From: JALOAP01 sp964632355
GTDB lineage: Bacteria; Chloroflexota; Dehalococcoidia; Tepidiformales; Tepidiformaceae
Assembly: GCA_964632355.1 (NCBI GenBank)
Contig: CAZWBW010000106.1
Coordinates: 1-8,899 of the forward strand
Length of the DNA: 8,899 nucleotides
Direction: 5' to 3'
Shown: positions 1-6,150 of the stretch, in pieces
How the letters are laid out: the number at the start of each line of letters is the position of its first letter
Position numbering within the stretch: the first letter of the stretch is position 1
Translations under genes and position numbers: made by a program
The notes under the pieces: generated by a model
Database searches by the model: none
What the model was told of the DNA's origin: nothing
What the model saw: the letters and a program-made list of their open reading frames with translations, nothing else

Positions 1-532
1 CGATGCCCGCCTCTGCCGCGATGCGCCGCGCAACCGGAGACACGCGGAGCCGCGCCTCCGTGGCCACGGCTTCCTGTTGCTTCACGCGGCCGTCGCCATC
101 CGGCGGGATGCGTTCGTGCGCCTCCTCAACTCCTGGTGGCGGTGGTGGCGCATGCTCGGCCTCGGCGACTTGTGTGGTCGTCGCGGCCTCGCTTTCCGTC
201 GCGGATTGCGAAATGGGCGTCGGCTCCTCGAGCCTGCGGCGAGGTGGCGTTTCGGCAGGCGGCTTGTGTGTCACCTCCTCCGAAACCGTCTCGCCCTCCG
301 CCGCGAGGATGGCGATCACGTCGCCTACGGGCACGGTCTCGCCTTCCTTGACCGTATGCTGGGCCATGATGCCCGAGTCATAGGCTTCCAGTTCAACGGT
401 CGCCTTATCGGTCTCGATCTCGGCGATGATGTCGCCACGGTTTACCTGCTCGCCCACCTGCTTCAGCCAGCGAACGAGCGTTCCTTCCGTCATGTCCGCG
501 CCCATCTGGGGCATGGTCACTTCGATCGCCAC
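1..532 (-). CDS. pdhC: Pyruvate dehydrogenase E2, dihydrolipoamide acetyltransferase (N-terminal part, cut by window edge)
   Basis: This is the acyl-transferring core subunit of a 2-oxo acid dehydrogenase complex; it passes the acetyl group from E1 to CoA on a swinging lipoyl arm in the cytoplasm. The visible 177 codons show one lipoyl domain (about residues 2-78) with the typical opening IEVTMPQMG and the motif EIETDKATVE, where Lys43 is the expected lipoylation site. A proline-, alanine- and glutamate-rich linker follows (about 85-160, with a run of five prolines at 129-133). The start of the peripheral subunit-binding domain is then visible (RVSPVARRIAAEAGI, about 163-177). The catalytic acetyltransferase domain lies outside the window. 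The start is GTG at 532-530, directly ahead of the conserved lipoyl sequence, with AGGAG at 543-539 and a six-base spacer. It begins nine bases after the E1 beta stop. Pyruvate as substrate is inferred from the neighbours; a branched-chain or acetoin complex is the alternative. Confidence 0.93.
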   Translation of the reverse strand, partial: MAIEVTMPQMGADMTEGTLVRWLKQVGEQVNRGDIIAEIETDKATVELEAYDSGIMAQHTVKEGETVPVGDVIAILAAEGETVSEEVTHKPPAETPPRRRLEEPTPISQSATESEAATTTQVAEAEHAPPPPPGVEEAHERIPPDGDGRVKQQEAVATEARLRVSPVARRIAAEAGI

Positions 533-538
533 AAGGCA

Positions 539-543
539 CTCCT
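539..543 (-). promoter_or_regulatory. Ribosome binding site of pdhC, overlapping the pdhB stop codon
   Basis: On the minus strand AGGAG sits inside and just after the TAG stop of the E1 beta gene, six bases before a GTG codon. It decides the GTG start of E2 and implies translational coupling. Confidence 0.7.
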
Positions 544-1519
544 ACAGCATGGCGAGGACAGCCTCGACGACGTCCTCTTCGGATGGCAGCGCCGCGAACT
601 CGAGATTCCGATTGTAGGGCATCGGCACATCTTTGCCGCTCACCCGCGCCACTGGCGCATCCAACCAGTCGAATGCCTGCTCCATGATCTGCGCGCTAAT
701 CTCGCCTGCGAAGCCGCCGAACTTCCAGTCATCTTCCACGATCACCGCTCGGTTCGTCTTCTTCACCGATTCGATGACCGTCGGCATGTCCAGCGGCCGG
801 AGCGTCCTCAGGTCGATGACTTCCGCGCTCAAACCTTCCTGCTCCTCGAGCATGGCAGCGCCGCGGAGTGCCTGGTGCACGCTGCCGCCATACCCGACGA
901 TCGTGACGTCCGTCCCTTCGCGGATTACCCGCGCCTCGCCGAACTCGATGAGGTAGTCCGGGTCATCCGGGACTTCGCCCTTCAGGCCATACAGCGCCGA
1001 GTGCTCAATAAAGATGACTGGGTTGTTGTCCCGGAACGCACGCTTCAGGAGCCCCTTACCATCGGCCGGGTTCGAAGGGCAGGCCACCTTCAGGCCCGGG
1101 AAGTGCGCGTACAGCCCCTCCAGCGAGTGGCTGTGCGTCGCCCCCAGCTGGCTTCCGCCGCCCGCCGCCATGCGAATCACGAGCGGCACATTGAACTGCC
1201 CGCCCGACATGTACAGGAACTTCGACGCGTTGTTGATGATCTGGTCGAAGGCCACGAAGCTGAAGTTGATGGTCATAATCTCGACCATCGGCCGAAGCCC
1301 TGCCACCGCAGCGCCCACGCCCGCACCGACAATGCCCGATTCGGCGATCGGCGTGTCCATCACCCGCTCCGGGCCGAACTCGTCGAGCAGACCCCGCGTC
1401 ACCGCGTAGGATCCGCCATACGCACCGATGTCCTCACCCATGAGGAACACGCGCTCGTCGCGCAGCAACTCCTCGCGCAGCGCCTCACGGAGCGCGTCCC
1501 GCATTCGCATCTCAGCCAT
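542..1519 (-). CDS. pdhB: Pyruvate dehydrogenase E1 component, beta subunit
   Basis: This is the beta chain of the alpha2beta2 thiamin diphosphate (ThDP) enzyme that decarboxylates pyruvate and acetylates the E2 lipoyl group. The 325-residue length is normal for the family. The N-terminal part holds the pyrimidine-binding transketolase fold with GEDIGAYGG (about 28-36) and DTPIAESG (55-62), in which Glu60 is the expected residue activating the ThDP aminopyrimidine. The family's His-rich loop is present as GATHSHSLEGLYAHFPGLKV. The C-terminal transketolase domain includes EVIDLRTLRPLD and VIVEDDWKFGG. The ATG at 1519-1517 has AGGAG at 1533-1529, nine bases upstream, lying against the pdhA stop; the two genes are separated by only six bases. 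It is the third gene of the operon. The homologous acetoin dehydrogenase or branched-chain E1 beta cannot be fully excluded by eye. Confidence 0.95.
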   Translation of the reverse strand: MAEMRMRDALREALREELLRDERVFLMGEDIGAYGGSYAVTRGLLDEFGPERVMDTPIAESGIVGAGVGAAVAGLRPMVEIMTINFSFVAFDQIINNASKFLYMSGGQFNVPLVIRMAAGGGSQLGATHSHSLEGLYAHFPGLKVACPSNPADGKGLLKRAFRDNNPVIFIEHSALYGLKGEVPDDPDYLIEFGEARVIREGTDVTIVGYGGSVHQALRGAAMLEEQEGLSAEVIDLRTLRPLDMPTVIESVKKTNRAVIVEDDWKFGGFAGEISAQIMEQAFDWLDAPVARVSGKDVPMPYNRNLEFAALPSEEDVVEAVLAML

Positions 1520-1525
1520 GGCCGA

Positions 1526-2515
1526 TTACTCCTGGTACACGTAGTCGAACAGCGACTTGATTTCCGGCTGCGGGCTCGCGTCGGCGAACTCGATCGCTTC
1601 CGCGACTTCCTTCTCTACCCGTTCCGTAATTTCCTGGAGCTGCTTCTCGTCCAGGTGGCCGTCTTCCATCATCCGGGTCTTCAGCCGCTCAATCGCATCC
1701 TTCCGCCGGAACTCGGCGACCTCTTCCTTGCTCCGGTAGAGCTCCGCGTCCGCCATCGAATGGCCCCGGTACCGGTAGGTCATCGCTTCGATGAAGTACG
1801 GGCCGTTCCCCGCGCGGATGTACTCGATGGCCTTCATCGTTTCCTGGTAGACCTCGATGACGTCCATGCCATCGATGCGAACCGAAGGGATCCGGTAGGC
1901 CTCTGCCAGCTTGTAGATGTCGTTCGCAATCGACTTCTCCAGCGGCAGCCCCATCCCGTAGCCGTTGTTCTCACAGAACCAGAGCACCGGCGTCTTCCAC
2001 AGCGACGAAAGGTTTAGCGCCTCGTGGAACTCGCCCTCGGCAACGCCACCGTCGCCGAAGATGCACATCGTCACGTTGTTCTGCTTCAGCTTCTTGTCGG
2101 CCAGCCCCAGCCCGACCGCGACCGGCATATGCCCGCCGACGATCGCGTGCCCGCCGTAGAAGCGCTTCTCCTTGTCGAAGATGTGCATCGAACCGCCGCG
2201 GCCCTTGCTCGTGCCGTCGACACGCCCGAACAGCTCGGCCATCACCGCCTTCGGGTCGATGCCCCGCGCGATGGCGTGCCCGTGTTCGCGGTAGTGGGCG
2301 ATGAGACGGTCCTCTGGCCCAAGGGCATTAATCGAACCCACCGCGCACGCTTCCTCCCCGATATACAGGTGCAGGAAGCCGCGGATCTTGCCCTTCGTGT
2401 ACATCTCGGCGCTCCGCTCTTCGAAGCGCCGGATGAGGATCATTTGGTACAGGAAATGGTGTAGCAGGTCGGGGCCTGGGATGGCCGTCGTGCCGCTTGC
2501 GGTTTTCGTAGTCAA
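1526..2515 (-). CDS. pdhA: Pyruvate dehydrogenase E1 component, alpha subunit
   Basis: This is the alpha chain of the ThDP-dependent pyruvate dehydrogenase, which binds the cofactor diphosphate through Mg2+. The ThDP motif is complete: GDG at residues 154-156 and NN at 183-184. The family's conserved loop reads YRYRGHSM (247-254) and contains the catalytic-loop His252 and Ser253. Earlier signatures are IGEEACAVG (52-60), HYREHGHA (74-81) and GRGGSMHIFD (105-114). The 329 residues match bacterial E1 alpha subunits. The start is an uncommon TTG at 2515-2513 that overlaps the lpdA TGA as TTGA, with AAGGAG ten bases upstream; no better ATG lies nearby. The pattern RFYGGHAIVGG is close to that of pyruvate-type E1 alpha, which favours pyruvate over branched-chain keto acids, but substrate remains an inference. 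Confidence 0.95.
   Translation of the reverse strand: MTTKTASGTTAIPGPDLLHHFLYQMILIRRFEERSAEMYTKGKIRGFLHLYIGEEACAVGSINALGPEDRLIAHYREHGHAIARGIDPKAVMAELFGRVDGTSKGRGGSMHIFDKEKRFYGGHAIVGGHMPVAVGLGLADKKLKQNNVTMCIFGDGGVAEGEFHEALNLSSLWKTPVLWFCENNGYGMGLPLEKSIANDIYKLAEAYRIPSVRIDGMDVIEVYQETMKAIEYIRAGNGPYFIEAMTYRYRGHSMADAELYRSKEEVAEFRRKDAIERLKTRMMEDGHLDEKQLQEITERVEKEVAEAIEFADASPQPEIKSLFDYVYQE
1529..1533 (-). promoter_or_regulatory. Ribosome binding site of pdhB at the end of pdhA
   Basis: AGGAG on the minus strand directly precedes the TAA stop of pdhA and lies nine bases before the pdhB ATG, so terminating ribosomes can re-initiate. Confidence 0.65.
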
Positions 2516-3939
2516 CGGGACGCAACTCCTTCCGAAGATGACGCGCGTGTGCCACGCCGCCGCGCGATGTGGATCGCTTCCCCATCCACGGCCAGTGCGG
2601 CCTCCTTCAGAGCCTCGGACATCGTCGGATGCACCTGCACCGCGAAGCCCAGCTCAATCGTCGTCGCCTCCAGTAGCGAAGCCATCGAGGCCCCGCTGAG
2701 GAGTTCGACGACGTCATGTCCAATCATGTGAACCCCGAGCACCTGGCCGGTCGGCTCATCCGCCACGATCTTGATGAAGCCTTCCGTTTCAGCCATCGCC
2801 ACGGCCTTGCCCAGCGCCGTCAGCGGGAAACGGCCGGTCTTCACTTTGAAGCCTGCCTCTTTTGCCTGCTGTTCCCTATACCCGATCGACCCGATTTGGG
2901 GCTGGCAAAAGGTCGCACGTGGAATTTGCACGTAATCCAGGACCGGCGTGTCCCGGCCGGCAATCGCCTCCGCGGCAATCACCCCTTGCTGCATCGCCAC
3001 GTGCGCCAGCGGATGCTTCCCGGTCACATCGCCGATCGCGTAGATGCCGGGCACGTTTGTCTGCATCCGGTCGTCGATCGCGATGTATCCGCGGTCCGTC
3101 GCGACGCCCGCCGACTCCAGGTTCAGCGGTTCGGTGTAGGGTTCGAACCCGATAGCGACCAGCACAACGTCCGCTTCCAGCGTCTCAGTCGTGTCGCCCT
3201 GCTGCACACGAACCTTCGCCGCCCCGTCAGCGACCTCCACACCCTCGACCTTCGTCCCGGTCAGGCAGCGCAGTCCCCGCGCCTCGAACGAGCGCTTCAG
3301 CAGCCGCCCGACCTCGGGCTCCTCCAGGGGCACCAGGGTTTCCAGCATTTCGACGATGGTCACGTTCGACCCGTAGCTCGCCCACAGGTGTCCGAACTCC
3401 ACGCCGATCGGACCAGCGCCGATGATCACCACGCGCTGCGGCAGCTCGCGGAGTTCCAGCGCTTCGCGGCTGGTGATGACCACCTTCCCGTCTGCTTCAA
3501 CGCCGGGGAGCATGCGCGTTCGCAGCCCGGTCGCGATGATGATGTTGTTCGCTTCGTACTGCTGGTCGTTCGCGCGAATCGTGTTCTTCCCTGCGAGCGC
3601 CGCAGTTCCCTGCACGACGTCGATGCCGTTGTCCCGCATCAGCCCCTCGACGCCGCCGACCACCTTGTCGACGACGGCGCGGCTGCGGTCGATGGCTGCC
3701 CCGAGGTCGAACTTCGGGTTCTCGACGCTGACGCCCCACTTGTCCGCTTCGCGAACAAGGTTCACGACGTCGGCATTACGGAGAATCGCCTTGCTCGGGA
3801 TGCAGCCCCAGTTCAGGCAAAGGCCCCCCAGCCGGTCGCGCTCAAACAACACGACGCGAAGGCCGAGTTGTGCTGCGCGAATCGCTGCTACGTAGCCCCC
3901 AGGGCCGCCTCCGATGATGCCGACGTCATACGTTGCCAT
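2512..3939 (-). CDS. lpdA: Dihydrolipoyl dehydrogenase (E3 component)
   Basis: This FAD flavoprotein reoxidises the dihydrolipoyl arm of E2 and passes electrons to NAD+. The N-terminus carries the FAD dinucleotide fold GIIGGGPGGYVAA (7-19). The redox-active disulfide is in LCLNWGCIPSK, Cys41 and Cys46. A second Rossmann motif for NAD(H) reads VVIIGAGPIGVEFGHLW, and the second FAD contact is GIYAIGDVTGKHPLAHVA. The C-terminal dimerisation domain holds the catalytic His-Glu pair in VHPTMSEALKEAA. The 475 residues are standard; the last roughly 15 residues form a basic and serine-rich tail of no obvious role. The ATG at 3939-3937 is chosen because the FAD fold begins at once; no good Shine-Dalgarno sequence precedes it, but TAGTCT ends 11 bases upstream. 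It is the first gene of the pdh operon and lies 117 bases downstream of the oxidoreductase gene on the same strand. Confidence 0.96.
   Translation of the reverse strand: MATYDVGIIGGGPGGYVAAIRAAQLGLRVVLFERDRLGGLCLNWGCIPSKAILRNADVVNLVREADKWGVSVENPKFDLGAAIDRSRAVVDKVVGGVEGLMRDNGIDVVQGTAALAGKNTIRANDQQYEANNIIIATGLRTRMLPGVEADGKVVITSREALELRELPQRVVIIGAGPIGVEFGHLWASYGSNVTIVEMLETLVPLEEPEVGRLLKRSFEARGLRCLTGTKVEGVEVADGAAKVRVQQGDTTETLEADVVLVAIGFEPYTEPLNLESAGVATDRGYIAIDDRMQTNVPGIYAIGDVTGKHPLAHVAMQQGVIAAEAIAGRDTPVLDYVQIPRATFCQPQIGSIGYREQQAKEAGFKVKTGRFPLTALGKAVAMAETEGFIKIVADEPTGQVLGVHMIGHDVVELLSGASMASLLEATTIELGFAVQVHPTMSEALKEAALAVDGEAIHIARRRGTRASSSEGVASR
2526..2531 (-). promoter_or_regulatory. Ribosome binding site of pdhA inside the 3' end of lpdA
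   Basis: AAGGAG on the minus strand lies within the last codons of lpdA, ten bases before the TTG start of pdhA. It supports the TTG start and the coupled reading of the two genes. Confidence 0.6.
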
Positions 3940-4056
3940 AGCTTTACCCTAGACTACCATAGCGGCCGACTAATCCTTAGGGCTACCCCTCGCAGCACTT
4001 TGTCATAGATCCACCGTAGCACTCCGCATCTCTCGCCTGTGCGAATCTTCCGGGGC
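3940..4056 (-). other. Gap between the oxidoreductase gene and lpdA
   Basis: These 117 bases hold no gene. I see no hairpin followed by a T run for the upstream oxidoreductase transcript, so read-through into lpdA is possible. The end nearest lpdA contains the direct repeat GCTATG twice, the second copy including the lpdA start codon, with the TAGTCT box between them. Confidence 0.4.
3951..3956 (-). promoter_or_regulatory. Possible -10 box (TAGTCT) of the lpdA-pdhA-pdhB-pdhC operon
   Basis: On the minus strand TAGTCT lies 11 bases before the lpdA ATG, which has no clear ribosome binding site. The box fits the TANNNT pattern of -10 elements in high-GC bacteria and would give a leader of only about four bases. 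No convincing -35 element was found at the right distance. Confidence 0.25.
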
Positions 4057-5088
4057 CTATACGGCTTCGATCTCTATGGCCTGTCCTTCTCGCCAGCTTC
4101 GCCACGCAGCATCCACGAACCGCATGTAGCGGAGCCCATCCTGGAAGTTCGTCAGCCGCACAGGCGCGCCGGTCAGGATCGAATCCACGAAGTCCTGCTC
4201 CACCCGCCACCCGCGGTCCGTTCCCGGGTCGGGCTCCACCGGTTCGAACGACGAACTGTCCCGCGTCACCTCGGCGCGGTCGTTCGGTGTCCAGCGCAGG
4301 GTCGCTTCGGTCCCGTAGAGAACGATCCCGTTCCACGGTGCGTGGGCTGCCACGCTGCTGAGGTGGTACGTCACCTTCGTCCCGGTCGAAAGGTCCGCTA
4401 CCGCCGTGAATGTGTCGGGCACATCGACGGCCCGTAGTTCGCCGGTCTCCGGGTCGGTGCGCTCCGGGATGACAATCGCGCCATCGGCCACCACCCGCGT
4501 CGCTTCGCCGATCCACCGCTGGATGATCTCGGCGTAGATGCCGAGCGCCATGATGTTGCGCCCCGAGTAGTCCGTGCGCTGCCGCCAGTGCAACGGCGCC
4601 GATGCGTCGAGTCCGCTCCCGTTGAGCACCGTCACGGTCGCTTCGACCACGCGCCCGAGCTCGCCCTCGCGCACCATGCGCGAAATGGTCGGCCCGAGCC
4701 GGAAATCGAACGGTGCCGGCACGAGCTGCGCGACCAGGTGCGGGTACGCCTCGCTGATGCGGAGCATCTCCTCCGCCTCCTCCGCGTCGGCGGCCATGCG
4801 CGCTTCGCACAGCACATGCTTGCCCGCCTCCAGCGCCCGGATCGTGTACTCGCGGTGCATGTACGGCCACGTGCCGATGCACACCGCGTCCACCTCCGGG
4901 TCGGCGATGAGCTCCTCGGGCGAACGCGCGACCTTCGGTATCCCGAACTCCTCCGCTACTTTGCGCGAACTCTCGGGCGTCCGATTGACGACGCTCACGA
5001 TTTCCACGCCCTCGATCGCCTGGAATCCCGGGATATGCCGGAGCCGCGTATTCGCTCCCGCTCCGATGAGCCCAATTCTCAACGCCAT
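4057..5088 (-). CDS. Gfo/Idh/MocA-family oxidoreductase with altered catalytic residues
   Basis: This 343-residue protein has the two-domain layout of NAD(P)-dependent sugar and cyclitol dehydrogenases. It opens with a Rossmann fold, RIGLIGAGANTRLRHIPGF (4-22), followed by VVNRTPESSRKVAEEFGIP and DAVCIGTWPYMHREYTIRALEAGKHV in short succession. The C-terminal half is the family's alpha/beta domain. Three expected residues look replaced. The usual EKP-type motif reads CEARM (94-98), with Ala96 in place of lysine. The usual LDLGxH segment reads MALGIY (180-185), with Ala181 for Asp and Tyr185 for His. NAD(P) binding is therefore likely, but the usual hydride-transfer chemistry is doubtful; the substrate is unknown. 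The ATG at 5088-5086 has a strong GAGGAGG six bases upstream and excludes longer in-frame starts that run through the intergenic region. It is divergent from the cyclase gene. Confidence 0.88.
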   Translation of the reverse strand: MALRIGLIGAGANTRLRHIPGFQAIEGVEIVSVVNRTPESSRKVAEEFGIPKVARSPEELIADPEVDAVCIGTWPYMHREYTIRALEAGKHVLCEARMAADAEEAEEMLRISEAYPHLVAQLVPAPFDFRLGPTISRMVREGELGRVVEATVTVLNGSGLDASAPLHWRQRTDYSGRNIMALGIYAEIIQRWIGEATRVVADGAIVIPERTDPETGELRAVDVPDTFTAVADLSTGTKVTYHLSSVAAHAPWNGIVLYGTEATLRWTPNDRAEVTRDSSSFEPVEPDPGTDRGWRVEQDFVDSILTGAPVRLTNFQDGLRYMRFVDAAWRSWREGQAIEIEAV

Positions 5089-5094
5089 CTGGAA

Positions 5095-5101
5095 CCTCCT
5101 C
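5095..5101 (-). promoter_or_regulatory. Strong ribosome binding site of the oxidoreductase gene
   Basis: GAGGAGG on the minus strand ends six bases before the ATG at 5088. It fixes the start at the beginning of the Rossmann fold and rules out a start 111 codons further upstream. Confidence 0.75.
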
Positions 5102-5112
5102 GGGGGCCGCTC

Positions 5113-5160
5113 CCGCATCGCCCGGGAGTTCTCGGACCCCCGGGCGGATACAGGATGCGG
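5113..5160 (-). other. Nested inverted repeat in the leader of the oxidoreductase gene
   Basis: CCGCATC (5113-5119) pairs with GATGCGG (5154-5160), and inside it CCCGGG (5121-5126) pairs with CCCGGG (5139-5144). In the oxidoreductase mRNA this would form a GC-rich two-part stem ending about 11 bases before GAGGAGG. It has no T run, so it is unlikely to be a simple terminator. A regulatory leader is possible, but GC-rich sequence forms such stems by chance. Confidence 0.35.
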
Positions 5161-5333
5161 ACCGCATGGTACAGGTGCCCTCCCATCGGCAGGGCCGACG
5201 CCAGCACCGCGAATTTCGTCGTTTCGGTCAAGCCCCCTGTCCGTGCGTTGCTGATCCCGACCGGTCACGCCCGCGCGCCGCGCTTGACGGATTTTCGCAA
5301 CACTCGCCCACCCGGGACGCTTGCATCCGGTGT

Positions 5334-5339
5334 TAGTCT
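5334..5339 (+). promoter_or_regulatory. Possible -10 box (TAGTCT) of the cyclase gene
   Basis: TAGTCT ends 16 bases before the cyclase ATG. The same hexamer precedes lpdA and a near copy precedes the DUF309 gene. No -35 element is evident at 16-18 bases, so this rests on the repeated pattern alone. Confidence 0.22.
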
Positions 5340-5355
5340 CGTCAGGCGAAAACAG

Positions 5356-6141
5356 ATGGGCACGAAGACGAATCACGATGCGGCAGAGGAGTGGCGCAAA
5401 GTCCTGCTGAAGGGACAGCACTCGCTTGCCACCCTGCAGTGGGCCTTCCGGCGACTGCCCTCACCACCGCGCTGCAAGGTCTGCTACAGCCCCTTCTCCG
5501 GAGTGGGTGGACGCATCGTCCGCATCGCAGGGTTTCACCCCTCGCGCAAGAACCCAAATCTCTGTGCCCGCTGCTGCGAAGAACTCCCTATCGGTGGCGC
5601 GGACGTCGATATTGCCGTGCTCTTCGCCGACGTTCGCGGTTCGGTTCAGCTCGCCAGCGGCACCAGTCCCACGCAGTACGCCGCCACCCTGAACCACTTC
5701 TACCGCGAGGCCACCGAAGTGCTCATCGCGCACGACGCCATCATCGACAAACTCGTCGGCGACGAAGTCATGGCGCTGTTCATCCCCGGCATCGCCGGAC
5801 CCGGGTACCGCCAGCGCGCCCTCGAGGCGGCCGAGGCACTGCTCCGGCGCGTGGGGTACACGGAAGGCACCCCGTGGATCGAGATCGGACTCGCCGTGCA
5901 CGCGGGCGAGGCCTACGTCGGCAACGTCGGTGCGCCCGGCGTCTCCGACTTCACAGCCCTCGGCGATACCGTCAACATCGCCTCGCGCCTCCAGGGTGTC
6001 GCCGCCCCCGGCGAGATTGTCGTCAGCGACGAACTCTGGCACTCGCTCGGCGAACCTCCCGGCGCCGAACCCCGGACGTTCGAACTCAAAGGCTTCGCCA
6101 CACCGTTTCCCGCGCGCGTCTTCCATCCCGCGATCCGCTAG
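5356..6141 (+). CDS. Class III adenylate/guanylate cyclase with N-terminal four-cysteine module
   Basis: This 261-residue soluble protein likely makes a cyclic nucleotide second messenger. The N-terminal part has two CxxC pairs, CKVC (40-43) and CARC (70-73, followed by Cys74), which look like a zinc-binding or redox-sensitive knuckle. The catalytic domain (about 84-250) holds the two metal-binding aspartates, Asp92 in FADVRGS and Asp136 in DKLVGDEVMALF. The transition-state pair is Asn207 and Arg211 in NIASR. The base-selecting positions appear to be Lys132 and Thr200 (DFTALGD), which fits class IIIb adenylate cyclases. All catalytic residues are therefore present, and a homodimer is expected. 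No membrane helix is seen. The ATG at 5356 is chosen because upstream sequence in frame crosses the intergenic region; the only Shine-Dalgarno candidate is weak. The DUF309 gene follows nine bases later. ATP as substrate is an inference. Confidence 0.92.
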   Translation: MGTKTNHDAAEEWRKVLLKGQHSLATLQWAFRRLPSPPRCKVCYSPFSGVGGRIVRIAGFHPSRKNPNLCARCCEELPIGGADVDIAVLFADVRGSVQLASGTSPTQYAATLNHFYREATEVLIAHDAIIDKLVGDEVMALFIPGIAGPGYRQRALEAAEALLRRVGYTEGTPWIEIGLAVHAGEAYVGNVGAPGVSDFTALGDTVNIASRLQGVAAPGEIVVSDELWHSLGEPPGAEPRTFELKGFATPFPARVFHPAIR

Positions 6142-6144
6142 GCT
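6139..6144 (+). promoter_or_regulatory. Possible -10 box (TAGGCT) of the DUF309 gene, overlapping the cyclase stop codon
   Basis: TAGGCT begins with the TAG stop of the cyclase gene and ends exactly six bases before the ATG at 6151. There is no ribosome binding site between them. That spacing is what a leaderless transcript would need. No -35 element is recognisable, and co-transcription from the cyclase promoter remains equally possible. Confidence 0.3.
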
Positions 6145-6150
6145 CTACCC

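Larger units (their letters stand above)
5089..5355. other. Divergent intergenic region between oxidoreductase and cyclase genes
   Basis: These 267 bases separate two genes transcribed away from each other, so promoters for both should lie here. Visible are the nested stem at 5113-5160, a perfect GACCGGTC palindrome (5259-5266), a TTGACG resembling a -35 element (5284-5289) and a TAGTCT box (5334-5339). No well-spaced -35/-10 pair was found for either gene, and no small gene is convincing. Confidence 0.4.

Noticed and set aside
77..2017. A very long plus-strand open frame of 646 codons
   Set aside because: It lies antisense to the pdhC, pdhB and pdhA genes. Its translation is rich in Arg and His with no domain, as expected for the mirror frame of high-GC coding sequence.
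2716..4008. Plus-strand open frame of 430 codons
   Set aside because: Antisense to lpdA, which has complete FAD, NAD and disulfide motifs; the antisense product is low-complexity and Arg/His-rich.
5284..5289. TTGACG as a -35 element for the cyclase gene
   Set aside because: No TANNNT box lies 16-18 bases downstream; the TAGTCT box is far too distant to pair with it.
4588..5355. In-frame extension of the cyclase upstream of 5356
   Set aside because: It would run antisense through the oxidoreductase gene and across the divergent promoter region. The extra residues show no domain, while the protein from 5356 is a complete cyclase.
5089..5421. N-terminal extension of the oxidoreductase to 5421 on the minus strand
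   Set aside because: It would overlap the cyclase start. The strong GAGGAGG before 5088 and the Rossmann fold right after it mark the true start.
5461..6126. Minus-strand open frame of 221 codons
   Set aside because: Fully antisense to the cyclase domain, whose catalytic residues are all intact. The antisense product shows no motif.
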